The translations under genes were made by a program, and so were the position numbers. Below the pieces are notes generated by a model. It saw nothing but the letters and a program-made list of their open reading frames with translations. It ran no database searches and was not told the DNA's origin. Below, piece after piece: positions 47,701 to 55,198 of a stretch of 64,000 nt of DNA (its first letter is position 1; the number at the start of each line of letters is the position of its first letter). Source of the stretch: Choristoneura fumiferana (Eukaryota; Arthropoda; Insecta; Lepidoptera; Tortricidae); NCBI RefSeq assembly GCF_025370935.1, contig NC_133496.1, forward strand, positions 12,622,399 through 12,686,398, written 5' to 3'.

Positions 47701-50700
47701 TTAAATTTCTAAGTTCGTTTTCAAAAATCAAGAAAGTAGTATTTTTTAAGGTTTCGTGCCCGAAGGTTGAGTTCAGTGGGTCGCTTCGTTGTCCGTCTGT
47801 CTGACAAAAGACTGTATCCCTAGAACAGTATTTCTTTTGTCGCTACGACTGTTAATTTTCACCCAGTTTGAAAAAATATATATATCTTCCATATATTTTC
47901 GCCTCTCCCATCACTCCAGTTCTCTATCTTCAGGAATGCTGCAAAATGCCAGTGTGGTTAAAATATTAAAATGTAACCACATTATTTAAGTAATGGTCTC
48001 TAAATTTACATACCGCCATTCTTCATACACCTCATCTGATTATAGTCTGGCGGGCGACTGATTGCAGATTTAAAACAAAAACAACAAAATAATTTTTTTT
48101 CATCACACTTGCTCGTAAACAGTGTCATAACATGCAGGCTACCTTGGTTGCAACCCCCCAAATAAAAACCTCGACCTTAATGTGCTTGTCATTCATGACA
48201 ACCCGTGGTCGGTAAATGAGTCATTGCGCGTACTAATTTTCTTGTCATGAAGCCCGTGGTCGGTAAAGAGTCATTGCGCGTACAAATTTTCTTGTCATGA
48301 AGCCCGTGGTCGGTAAAGAGTCATTGCGCGTACACATTTTCTTGTCATGAAGCCCGTGGTCGGTAAATGAGTCATTGCGCGTACTAATTTTCTTGTCATG
48401 AAACCCGTGGTCGGTAAATGATTCATTGCGCGTACTAATTTTCTTGTCATGAAGCCCAAGGTCGGTAAATGAGTCAATGTGCGTACTTGTACTGCTGCGC
48501 CGTGCCCGTGCGCGCGCTGCTGCTGCAGGACCACATGGTCTACATGCACACGCACGTTGCGGCGCATGCTGAGGGAGGTAGAGGGCGGCGCTACCAAGAG
48601 CACAGCTTCGTATCGCCAATGTTTGGAACAATTATATTTTTTCTTTTACAAATATAAAATTTTACTCGCAAATGTGATGAAAAACATTGTATGTCGCACG
48701 GGCGGTACTAGAATTACGAACATCGACTCATTAAAGCCCTCAGTCTTCGACTTCGGGCTTATAATAGAATCTCGTTCGTAATTCCTTATTTACCGCCCTT
48801 AAGACACAATGTACTATTGAGTGGAACACTTGCTGCCCGTACGCTTGCGATGCGGCGCTCTCCACTCCCCTCCCCCCGTTTCATCCCCCCTACTCGAAAA
48901 TTCATGGACCGCGCGAGGTCACTCGTCATTGCGCCGTGTGCGCCGTCCGCGCGTGCACCACCTGTCGACAACGAGTGGTCACCGAATGTCGAAGCGGTGT
49001 TGGTCGGGTGCCGGGTGGCTCTCATCATCATCCCAGCCTATATACGTCCCACTGCAGGGCACAGGCCTCCCCTCAGAATGAGAGGGCTTGGGCAGTAGTT
49101 CCCACGCGGGCCCAGTGCGGATTGGGAACTTCACACATACCATTGAATTGTTTCGCAGGTTTGTGCAAGTTTCCTCACGATGTTTTCCTTCACCGTAAAG
49201 CTCGTGGTAAATTTCAAATGTAATTCCGCACATGAATTCCGAAAAACTCAGAGGTGCGAGCTGGGGTTTGAACCCACGACCCTCTGCTTGAGAGGCCATA
49301 TGTCAAACCACTCGGCCACCACGGCTTGGGTGGCTCTAACCTTTATAATCGTCAGTTAGACCGTCTTTTTTTTTATTGTCAACAATCATTTGTTACAGCT
49401 TCAGGTGATGTATTGGGAGAGATGAGGACAGTGGTGCGCACTGGCGTGTCTCTGGCATCAGTTCTCTTCATGTCGATGGGAGTTGTACTACTCATTGCTA
49501 ATCTAACGGTACAGCTGACCACCATCATCATTATTATCAGTCGTAGCACTTCCACTGTTGGATATAAAATAGGATTTATTTTATTATTATTTCGTATTGA
49601 GTTTTTTTTCTAACATCGATATTAAGTTAAGATTGGTTTTTTGAAATCTTTTTGTATTTTTTATTCCAATTCCAAATTTTTTGTTACTTTTACTGTCATC
49701 CCGTAAAACCTATATCGAAAATACAAACGCACACGCATAGCACACGGCACGGAATGCCGAGGACCTGGGTTCGATTCCCAGCGCTGGTCTTATTTTTCTG
49801 GTTTTTCTGTGCATCTATATTTCAGTTTGTATTTTCGATATCGATATCAAGTTTCTTTTTAATATCGATATTACAGCACTGTGGCAACATTTGTGTGACG
49901 AACTGTCAAGTTAGTTCGCCTAATTCTAGACTCGAGTATAGTTAAAGTCTAGACTCGTGTTAGACTCGCAACAACGTAGCACATAACGTTAGCTAGAGTT
50001 TTTTTATCTACCCAGAGAGGCTTTTCAGCCATTTGCTGGAAAACCGGAAACAATGCATTCTCCCGTTGGACTCTGCGGGATGCTTGAATCATTTTTTTTA
50101 CTGTCCCCTTTGGTTTCTTCCTTAACAAACCCTAGCCCTATTTATTAAAATTCTAAGTAGAATTAATTGCATTTGCTTTTGATTGCAGGATTCAAACGAC
50201 CTAGCGATGATGTTTGTTTGGGGCATCATGGCGATTGTGATCATCGGGGTGGGCACAATCGCCTGCGTGACCATAGAGTGCATGGTCAAAGACACCAACT
50301 GCCTCCTCAGCGGGATGGACTGGTTCTCGGCGGCGTTCTTTCTGGTCGCCACCGCTATCTATCTGTTCGGTGATTACTCTTCTATATTTGAAGATGGGCC
50401 ATTACGTGCCTGTATTATATTTGATATAGGCTCTGTTTCCACCAGAGATGTGCGAGGATGTGTTGGAAAGAATGTGTTTTTCATGAACCAATTGTAACGC
50501 TTTATTTACCTAGCCTCGCACAGCACAGCTCTGGTGGAAACAGCTGACCGGAACGAGGCGAAGTAAAGTAACTGTTTCTTTTGTTTTATGAATAAAAACT
50601 TCACTTCGAAGTTCAATATCTCAAAAACGGCTGAACGGATTTTGATAAAACATGTCTAAAAACAATCCCTAGAAAACCTGCTTTCAAATAAAATACCCAC

Positions 50701-52312
50701 AATGTTTTTTTTGTTTCAAATTCCGATGAATAAACAACTAATAAATAACTTTCCTTTGATATTGATATTTTTTTTGTAATTTGTACAAACAAACATACTT
50801 ATACGGAAATTTGGAGACAATCGAACATCAAATACATAATCAAATTGAAGCCGTGGTAGCGGAGTGGTTTGACCTATGGCCTCTCAAGCAAAGGATCGTG
50901 GGTTCAAGCCCCGGCTCGCACCTCTGAGTTTTTCGAAATTCATGTGCGGGCTTACATTTGAAATTTACCCCGAGCTTTACGGTGAAGGAAAACATCGTGA
51001 GGAAACCTGCACACACCTGCGAAGCAATTCAATGGTGTGTGTGAAGTTCCCAATCCGCACTGGGTCCGCGTGGGAACTAAGGCCCTGAGAGAAGGCCTGT
51101 GCCTAGCAGTGGGACGTATTTAGGCTGGGGTGATGATGATGATGATGATGAATCGAATGCATGGTGCATGAAGTCGCGGGCAAAAGCCAGTGACAAATAG
51201 ATACAATATAAAATAGACCATCCTTTGCCCCTGCGACTATTTGGCAACCATTTGACTTAGCTGCCATTATGTTAATGTAATGGAAAATATATTTAAAATC
51301 ATAAGTCTTGGCTCGAGTTCAGTTTTTTTGCGAATTTGAGAATCATTTAGCTAAGAAGTACACACTACGATAATTGTATGTTTTGTATTTGGGTGCACGT
51401 TTAACTTTAAACAAAGAATTCTGCCATTTTTATCTCGTTAAACCGGCCAAGTGCGAGTCAATGCTAACGCACCAATGATTCCGTACAATCTAGTAGGTAT
51501 CTATAAATATTCAGTGTTAGGAGAGCCCCTCTCGTAAGTTAGATGTAAACAATGTGGGTCATTTTAGATGGTTATAGTCATAAAAAGTAATATTTTGATT
51601 TTGAATGAATGAATGAAAACGTTTATTGCTTGAATGTGAGTCATTACAGTGGTGCTACAATATTTTAAAAGTCCATCACAGCCGGCCGTCATCGGCATAT
51701 TTTGATTTTACTCATTGGTTGTGCTATAAAAGCTACCTTCATATCAAATTCAAGTTTCTAGTATTTACAAACGGAAGTAGGTTTGTATAGGTTTTTAATT
51801 ACTGTACTCTGTGCGCTATTGATAAAGGGGTATTAATAGACAGACAGACAACAAAGTGATCCTATAAGGGTTCCATTTTTTCCTATTGAGGTACGGAACC
51901 CTAAAAAATACTCCTCATCAAATGGTAGGTCAAGGTAGGTGTGTAGGACTTTAATTCATAAGCCATCATGGAACCATAATATATTATCGTCACTACTTTG
52001 AAAAAATCTCGTATCTAAAATGAATATGTCAACAAAATTGAACCTTGATGTAATGTCTATAGAGTTCACTCAGAAAAATTATCTATTTTGAGCTACGAGA
52101 TTTTTTAAAAGTAGTGACGATATTTCACAGTAAAAGTCATAGTGACATCGCATGAATTAACAAGGAAAATCGTAATAATTTTTCCTTTGAAAAGGTTCTA
52201 TGTTGGCTCATCAATTAAAGTCCCTGACCGTACCTGTATCTGTTTTTTTTTTGTTGCAGTATGGCTGTATTTCGCTGCTGTAACTAACACATATGGTGCC
52301 TATACGTTCTAG
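35668..52312 (+). CDS. Eight-exon gene for an unnamed ~320-aa multi-pass membrane protein
   Basis: The coding exons 35668-35760, 38190-38363, 39418-39577, 47516-47603, 48474-48577, 49399-49508, 50189-50369 and 52260-52312 sum to 963 nt, giving 320 codons plus TAG, and every junction keeps phase (0,0,1,2,1,0,1). The start is the first ATG after an in-frame TAA at 35641. Hydrophobic segments lie near residues 22-38, 64-89, 101-122, 127-143, 222-242, 251-271 and 287-312. A Cys cluster (13,14,16,17) precedes R20-A-G-T. Sequons N56-Y-S and N241-L-T fall next to membrane segments, and residues 144-172 form a charged, Tyr/Trp-rich loop. The Cys cluster plus R-x-G-T recalls LAPTM lysosomal proteins and related insect four-TM families; this is only a resemblance. 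V-R-T-G at 219-222 opens the second half, so an internal repeat is possible. The gene is probably an integral membrane protein of the surface or endolysosomal system; its function is unknown. No neighbouring host gene is visible. Confidence 0.85.
36739..36961 (+). mobile_element. Helitron-like non-autonomous element in intron 1
   Basis: CATACTAATATTATAAATTC at the left, ACTTTTATCCCGGAAAATG inside, and GCGGAGCCGCGGGCAAAAGC plus TAGT at the right form the classic order of lepidopteran CTAGT-ending elements. Confidence 0.7.
37245..37515 (-). mobile_element. RTE-like 3' end interrupted by a MITE, intron 1
   Basis: ATAAATCTCCAGTTGCTTCGG is followed at 37314 by a GGGCTACT-family MITE and resumes at 37439 with GCATCCAACTTGAACCCGCGG and GCCGCGCTTGCCGATGCG. 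Confidence 0.65.
37314..37438. mobile_element. GGGCTACT MITE, copy 3, nested
   Basis: AGCAGAGCTACTACGAAACTC and GAGTTTCGTAGTAGCCCTGCT are inverted arms. The interior has GTCCCTCTGACACT. Confidence 0.7.
37600..37735. mobile_element. TGTTTCACCATCCATTGATT MITE, copy 1
   Basis: Arms CCCTGTTTCACCATCCATTG and CAATGGGTGGTAAAATAG surround inverted GTGATGCCGTC/GACGGCATCAC. It is the same family as 63129-63271. Confidence 0.7.
37907..38133 (+). repeat. GC-rich dispersed repeat, copy 2, just before exon 2
   Basis: It matches 5998-6205 (TGCGACCGTATTTTGTTTC...CCGGCAACCCCCTACTT). It ends 56 bp before the exon 2 acceptor, leaving the pyrimidine tract intact. Confidence 0.55.
38190..38363 (+). CDS. Exon 2: end of TM1, glycosylatable loop, TM2
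   Basis: The exon is preceded by a C/T-rich tract ending TTACCAG and followed by GTAAGT; both junctions are phase 0. It encodes 58 residues, 32-89. The loop at about 40-63 has the sequon N56-Y-S and would be lumenal or extracellular. Residues 64-89 are a long hydrophobic segment containing C77-C78. Third positions are GC-rich compared with the surrounding AT-rich DNA, as expected of a real coding exon. A dispersed repeat ends only about 55 bp before the acceptor. Confidence 0.9.
38921..39085 (+). mobile_element. Poly(A)-SINE, 5'-truncated, intron 2
   Basis: GGTATCCCATCTTAGGCCTC, CTGGTGTTGCAGATGTTTATGG and GTTTGCCATCCAGTCAAATA are followed by an A run. Confidence 0.7.
39418..39577 (+). CDS. 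Exon 3: TM3 and TM4
   Basis: The acceptor is CCTTCAG and the donor is GTAAGT. The exon holds 53 codons plus one base, so the intron is phase 1. Residues 90-142 begin NIPRFIEVYQ and include two hydrophobic stretches (about 101-122 and 127-142) separated by a short H-N-D turn. The following intron 3 is the largest (7938 bp) and is filled with repeats from at least ten families. Confidence 0.9.
39636..39878 (-). mobile_element. SINE-A copy, intron 3
   Basis: (ATC)n and CCACTGCAGGGCACAGGCCT start it, and TGAACCCACTAGGCCACCCCGG from the tRNA-like head ends it. There are internal deletions. Confidence 0.7.
40020..40376 (-). mobile_element. AATACGGTATTTGAC MITE, copy 2, intron 3
   Basis: It has the same 15-bp terminal repeats as 6581-6941, in opposite orientation and 357 bp long. 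Confidence 0.75.
40465..40770 (+). mobile_element. Poly(A)-SINE, near full length, intron 3
   Basis: It runs from CAGGTGGTAGTACCTTGTGC to TTGCCATTCAGTCGAATA plus A8. A small AT-rich (AATAATAA) duplication of ATGTTTAT interrupts it at about 40670. Confidence 0.75.
41239..41496. mobile_element. TATACTTGGTTTGGATA MITE, intron 3
   Basis: The left arm TATACTTGGTTTGGATAAG and right arm CCTATCCAAATCAAGTA are inverted. The interrupted relative is at 55199-56039. Confidence 0.7.
41545..41700 (+). repeat. Helitron-like fragment, intron 3
   Basis: CTAATACTATAAAATGCGGA, GTGTGTTTGTTTGTTTCGC and TATTATCCCGAAAAATGTGA follow the order of the 36739 element. The CTAGT end is lost. Confidence 0.5.
41795..41993 (+). 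mobile_element. SINE-A, 5'-truncated, intron 3
   Basis: AAATTTACCACGAGCTTTGC, CAATCCGCACTGGGCCCGCG and GGACGTATATAGGCTGAG plus (ATG)n are the 3' two thirds of SINE-A. A direct ACAAGTTACAATTTACAAGC lies just after. Confidence 0.75.
42000..43105. other. Intron 3 sequence with no recognisable element
   Basis: AT-rich with short frames on the minus strand at 42656-43010 that carry no motif. I see no exon with fitting phase. Confidence 0.4.
43108..43622. mobile_element. TAGGGTTGCCAA element with internal duplication, intron 3
   Basis: TAGGGTTGCCAA at the left is matched by TTGGCAACCCTA at the right. Inside, a ~118-bp unit (TTAGGCAATGTTGATGCTGA ... CAGTATATTTGGCA) occurs twice at 43383-43500 and 43501-43615. 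Confidence 0.7.
44500..44710 (-). repeat. Helitron-like family fragment, intron 3
   Basis: TTTCATCCAAATCCGTTTAGTCG and GTAACAAACACTCACATACA are the complement of the TTTGT-rich left end of this family. Similar pieces lie at 30820-30945 and 61800-61915. Confidence 0.45.
44708..44930 (-). mobile_element. Poly(A)-SINE, minus strand, intron 3
   Basis: TTATTCGTCTGGATGGCAAA to CTTGCACAAGGTCCTACCACC, with an internal deletion removing the GGCCTAAGATGG block. Confidence 0.75.
45479..45988 (+). repeat. GGGTTCCGT family copy, intron 3
   Basis: TTAGGGTTCCGTACCTCAAA opens and GGAACCCTCCGTGCGCGAGT then CGCACTTGCCCGGTTTTTTT closes it. The 90-codon frame inside is repeat consensus, not a gene. Confidence 0.6.
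46138..46472. mobile_element. CpG-rich inverted-repeat element, intron 3
   Basis: AAGCTGCGTACGGATTGCGCGT at the left and ACGCGTATCCAATGTACGCAGC..CAGCTT at the right pair inversely. The interior is markedly GC-rich for this window. Confidence 0.45.
46968..47440 (+). repeat. GGGTTCCAT family copy ending shortly before exon 4
   Basis: TTTAGGGTTCCATACCCAAA, ACTAAGACTCCGCTCTCTGT and GGTACGGAACCCTTAGTGGG mark its ends. It finishes about 80 bp before the exon 4 acceptor. Confidence 0.6.
47516..47603 (+). CDS. Exon 4: charged, aromatic loop after TM4
   Basis: The acceptor is TTGATTGCAG and the donor is GTAAGT, directly after the split Arg codon (CG|). The single base left by exon 3 joins AT to make Tyr143. 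The exon then encodes 28 residues, DWYSRYECPR and on to FKVV, a hydrophilic segment rich in Trp, Tyr, Arg and Glu. It is likely cytoplasmic or lumenal rather than membrane-embedded. The exon ends phase 2. Confidence 0.85.
48185..48486 (+). repeat. Six-copy ~51-bp minisatellite spanning the intron 4/exon 5 junction
   Basis: Units start with CTTGTCATGAAGCCCGTGG at 48185 (diverged), 48241, 48291, 48341, 48392 and 48443. They are 50-51 bp long, apart from the 56-bp first copy and the last copy, which merges into exon 5. Each contains GGTCGGTAAA(T)GAG followed by TCATTGCGCGTAC, which corresponds to the exon 5 acceptor and the first 13 exon bases (TCAATGTGCGTAC). AG is kept at 48219, 48269, 48319 and 48370, and lost (AT) in the copy at 48421. 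The antisense open frames here are by-products of the repeat. Confidence 0.9.
48474..48577 (+). CDS. Exon 5: Cys/His-containing segment with repeat-derived acceptor
   Basis: With exon 4 ending CG|, an acceptor AG at 48472-48473 restores Arg172 and opens 34 codons beginning QCAYLYCCAV. The donor at 48578 is GTAGAG, leaving one base that pairs with exon 6 to make Ala207. Both junction phases therefore fit. The high GC content also marks coding sequence. The acceptor is odd: it sits inside the last copy of a 51-bp tandem repeat and has only a weak pyrimidine tract further upstream. The open frame would continue past the donor to about 48657 if unspliced. This is the least certain exon. Confidence 0.7.
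48955..49022 (-). repeat. End of the ACCCGGCACCC MITE family, intron 5
   Basis: CACCTGTCGACAACGAGTGG and GTCGGGTGCCGGGTGGCT are the reverse of 15760-15830. A SINE is inserted just at this end. Confidence 0.55.
49013..49337 (-). mobile_element. Full-length SINE-A with 10-bp target duplication, intron 5
   Basis: GGGTGGCTCT at 49013-49022 recurs at 49328-49337. Between them is a minus-strand SINE-A (305 bp). Read on the minus strand, its head AGCCGTGGTGGCCGAGTGGT has an A box, GTGGGTTCAAACCCC a B box, and it ends in (GAT)n. Confidence 0.9.
49399..49508 (+). CDS. Exon 6: TM5
   Basis: The acceptor is TTTGTTACAG and the donor is GTACAG. Two bases complete Ala207, followed by 36 codons. The segment begins SGDVLGEMRT, then V-R-T-G and a 20-residue hydrophobic helix ending in the sequon N241-L-T. 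The exon ends phase 0. The acceptor lies about 60 bp downstream of a SINE insertion that carries an intact 10-bp target duplication. Confidence 0.85.
49655..49870 (+). mobile_element. SINE-D-like element, intron 6
   Basis: GGACCTGGGTTCGATTCCCAG is a B-box-containing tRNA-like block. The flanks TATATCGAAAATACAAAC and CAGTTTGTATTTTCGATATC are inverted. The same family is at 55370-55920. Confidence 0.6.
50189..50369 (+). CDS. Exon 7: TM6 and most of TM7
   Basis: The acceptor is TTGATTGCAG and the exon opens in frame 0 with DSNDLAMMFV. It encodes 60 residues, with hydrophobic segments at about 251-271 and from 287 onward, separated by a Cys-containing loop (C269, C274, C281). The donor is G|GTGATT, weaker than the others. 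If not spliced, the frame runs into a downstream MITE and stops at about 50497, giving a different C-terminus. Confidence 0.85.
50430..50560. mobile_element. CTGTTTCCACCAGAG MITE, intron 7
   Basis: GGCTCTGTTTCCACCAGAGA and CAGCTCTGGTGGAAACAGCT are inverted arms. It starts about 60 bp after the exon 7 donor and supplies the stop codon if intron 7 is retained. Confidence 0.7.
50590..50705 (+). repeat. CCCCCGAC family fragment, intron 7
   Basis: AAGTTCAATATCTCAAAAACGG and GATTTTGATAAAACATGTCT are the internal part of this family. Confidence 0.55.
50848..51154 (+). mobile_element. Full-length SINE-A, plus strand, intron 7
   Basis: The head AGCCGTGGTAGCGGAGTGGT carries A box TAGCGGAGTGG, and GTGGGTTCAAGCCCC is the B box. 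The body has CATTTGAAATTTACC and AAAACATCGTGAGGAAACC, the 3' end has GCAGTGGGACGTATTTAGGC, and the tail is (GAT)n. Confidence 0.85.
51440..51908 (-). repeat. GGGTTCCGT family copy, minus, intron 7
   Basis: AACCGGCCAAGTGCGAGTCA at one end and TGAGGTACGGAACCCTAAAAAA at the other. A LINE-tail-like insert with (GAAT)n and CGTTTATTGCTTGAATGTGA sits at 51600-51690. Confidence 0.6.
52260..52312 (+). CDS. Exon 8: terminal exon, end of TM7 and short tail
   Basis: A strong polypyrimidine tract ending TTGTTGCAG precedes it. The single base from exon 7 makes Val304, then WLYFAAVTNTYGAYTF and TAG at 52310-52312. The phase fits exon 7, and the first residues complete the last hydrophobic helix, leaving a tail of about eight residues. 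Confidence 0.85.
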
Positions 52313-52551
52313 CGCCTGTGGGTCTATATGAAAAAATAGTAGTACTACAATTGCAAATATCCTGTAATTGTGTAAATTCCGAAAAAAATCTTTCTAGAAC
52401 TCAATTTTTGTATTTTTAGGTGTTTTCTGTAGCAAATTCAAAACACATTCAAACGGCCTATTTTATTTTATATTTATGTCGTAGTTTTGAAATTACATTA
52501 TCTTAAGTTCAATAATGTTAACAGTCGATTTTTAAACTGTACCATTAAGCT

Positions 52552-52557
52552 AATAAA
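52552..52557 (+). terminator. Candidate poly(A) signal AATAAA
   Basis: AATAAA lies 240 bp after the stop codon of the eight-exon gene, in AT-rich sequence without recognisable repeats. That is a reasonable 3' UTR length. Other AATAAA motifs exist in the window, so its use is inferred. Confidence 0.5.
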
Positions 52558-53340
52558 GATTTATAATTATTCATAAAAATTTTAATAATATATCCGTTAG
52601 TTGTCTCTGACTATGGGACTTTAAATTCAAGATTCGATTCTACTCACGAAACTAGCATACTTTTGTTTTGTAACATTTTCTAAAAACTAAAAATTAGGTC
52701 ATTTTATTGATAAATCAGTGTATCGGACATGGCGGTGTTATAGCTGTTTCTTGGTACGGGGCGGCCTTGAAGTGATTTTTGACATATATTTGACATCTTT
52801 AAGATAAAAAAATAATGTGTCGTCAATTTAGTATTTACATTGAAACTTACAATTAATTTGTATGAAAAAAAAATTAACAGTGGTTATATATTTAAAAAGA
52901 AGCAGAACAAAAAAAGCTCAATTATGCGACAGAACTGAACCTTGGATTAAAAACACCATGGCCAGAAACTCCCTTTATACTGCAGCAAAGATAAAAAAGT
53001 GTTTTTTGAAAAATACAATGCGTGGCAAGAACAGAAAAAATGCCTGGCATACAAATTGCCTTTAAATAAATTGAAATTGATATAGAACTGGACAATAAAA
53101 GGAATTGACGTAAAAATCATCAATATCTGTTGAAAAATAAGAAAGACACGAGCAAATGAAGTTTGCATTCCATCTCTTTCTAGAAAAAATAAATTTACTA
53201 TGGTCTTTGTATGGTCGTTAGGTACTTTAGGTATAACGCGCTTGAAATCACGTTACTTAGTTTTTTAGCATTAAAAAAGGGTAAAAAATCTTGATGAGTC
53301 TTTTTATTGAAAAAACGTTTTTTTAAAAACAGTAACAGTT
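52558..53340. other. No recognisable gene
   Basis: AT-rich sequence downstream of the poly(A) signal. Overlapping frames at 52862-53168 are on opposite strands and carry no motif. Confidence 0.4.
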
Positions 53341-53344
53341 ATTT

Positions 53345-53730
53345 GTGTCACAAGGGAGCAAAATGCTGTATTTACGGCGAGGACGTACATTGAATCCAGA
53401 ATGTAGCGAAGGATTCTACAATAGAATCCAGAGCGTAGCGAGGGTTTCTAAAGTAGAATCCTGAGCGTCACGAGGGATTCAAGTGTTAACGCCCAAGATG
53501 AAAATAATTTTGCTCCCGAGTGACTCATACAACTTTTCACACCGAGCATTAAGAAACTTCAAAAAAAAATTCTAAATATTATTAAAGAACAACCAGAATA
53601 GAAAATGGCGTGCTATACAATTATCAACTTCAAAAAATAGCATTTGCAATAAAACACTTAGAAAGGCCTTGAATAAAAAAGTTGCACTTTGCTCCCTCTC
53701 GTCAGGAGGGAAAGTTACTTTTCTGAAGGA
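53345..53730 (+). mobile_element. Dispersed element, second copy of the 18340 family
   Basis: TGTCACAAGGGAGCAAAATG to GCACTTTGCTCCCTCTCGTC, with the same GTAGCGA(A/G)GGATTCTA cluster as at 18340. Confidence 0.65.
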
Positions 53731-54077
53731 GAGGTGTGAAAAATTATTACTTAAAAAGCATGTAAATGATCATATGAATGTCCTTGCTAATTTGTTACAT
53801 ATTTGCTGTGACTTCTTTTTCAAAAGTGTTTTTCAATAAAAAGACACGTCAAGATCGTTTATATAATGCTAAAAAACGAAGTATACTGTACACTGTTATG
53901 AACTAGCTCTATCTCTAATGCTGGCACTTTACTTGGCATATTCGCAGAAATATTTGCGTGTGTGAAAGACATGCACTATATTGTTGTTAGCGTGAGTGAC
54001 GGAGATGTCATTAACGCAACGCGAATACGCAATACCAAGTGAAGTGTCACCATAACAGTACTTACGGAACAAACAAC

Positions 54078-54331
54078 TCTTTTTTTTTATTCTACTGGAT
54101 GGCAAACGAGCAAGTAGGTCTCCTGATGTTAAGAGATCACCACAGCCCATACACACCTGCAACACCACGGGGATAGCAGATGCGTTGCCAACCTAGAGCC
54201 TAAGATGGGATACCTCAAGTGCCAGTATTTTCACCGGCTGTCTTACTCTCCACGCCGAAACACAACAGTGCAAGCGACCAAGATGGTGGTAGCAATCCGG
54301 GCGGACCTTGCACAAGGTCCTACCACCTGCT
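54078..54331 (-). mobile_element. Poly(A)-SINE, minus strand
   Basis: It runs from a T run plus ATTCTACTGGATGGCAAACG to CTTGCACAAGGTCCTACCACC. The GCACTGCTGCTTCACGGC block is deleted. Confidence 0.75.
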
Positions 54332-54821
54332 TTCATTTTCAGAGCTACAACGATACCGCCATATTTAATTCAAGACTAATTCGCTGCGGTCTCGGCAAAT
54401 ATCATTTGGCAGTGACCAAATTATGCATCGAAAGAAAAAGAAAGAAAGAAAGAAAAGTTTATTTTGGCTCCAAAAATGTACACCTAAAACTAAGACTAGA
54501 ACTAGCACTAAAACTATGTTACTAGGTGACACAGCAGGATACCAAAAAGGGTCTCCACTCAGCATGTGTTGCCGCACATTATGTGCAGTAACGCTGGTTT
54601 TCTGCATCGAAAGGCCGCTCCATGATATATGTTCGTATATCAACCGATCGATAGTTCGTAAACTGCGGGCTTCGCTACAAAATTGATGAGGCACTAGCAA
54701 ATCGATCCTGGGCCAATTAAGCTATGAATTGTTATTTACGTTGGAAAGATTCTTAGAACTTCTTTAGGTGGTAAAGAGTTTAAAATCTGTGTGAAGCTCG
54801 ATTTAAAAACATTATATAATC

Positions 54822-54955
54822 CCAGCCTATTACGTCTCCCAGCTGAGCACAGGCTTTCTCTCAGTATGACAAGACTTGGGTCGTAGTTCCCACACGGGCC
54901 CATTTGGAATGGGAACTTCACGCACACCAATGAATTGCTTCGCAGATAACTAAAG
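54822..54955 (-). repeat. SINE-A fragment
   Basis: CCCAGCCTATTACGTCTCCC, GTAGTTCCCACACGGGCCC and CACACCAATGAATTGCTTCGC are degenerate SINE-A blocks. Confidence 0.55.
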
Positions 54956-55198
54956 CTTTCATCGCAATGTTTACCTTGATGTGCCTTGATATAGCTCTAC
55001 AGGATGCCCATTCGAAAATTTCTGTATAATTTACGGTTCTAGCGGGATTATGAGTAAAGCAGCGATTACACTGAGTCGTTCACCTAACACGGTCACCTAA
55101 TGCGGTCGCCGAACTTGTTTCAAACTACTGATCAACGAACGTCGTCTTCACTACCGTGTTCTTTACACTTTGCCGTATGTAGCATGCGGCGAACGACT

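Noticed and set aside
48245..48631. 128-codon minus-strand open frame with a repeated SFTDHGLHDKK-like motif
   Set aside because: It is the antisense of the 51-bp minisatellite. Its repetition follows from the DNA repeat, and the plus strand has the phase-fitting exon.
48578..48657. Extension of exon 5 past the GTAGAG donor
   Set aside because: Using the donor at 48578 gives the exact phase needed for exon 6. The extension runs into AT-rich sequence and a stop.
50850..50925. tRNA gene candidate on the plus strand
   Set aside because: The same block heads several dispersed SINE-A copies with (GAT)n tails, so it is a Pol III SINE promoter and not a tRNA.
54365..54700. 111-codon minus-strand frame with a VLVLVLVLG run
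   Set aside because: The run comes from a short tandem repeat (ACTAGAACTAGCACTAAAAC-like), and no other feature supports coding.
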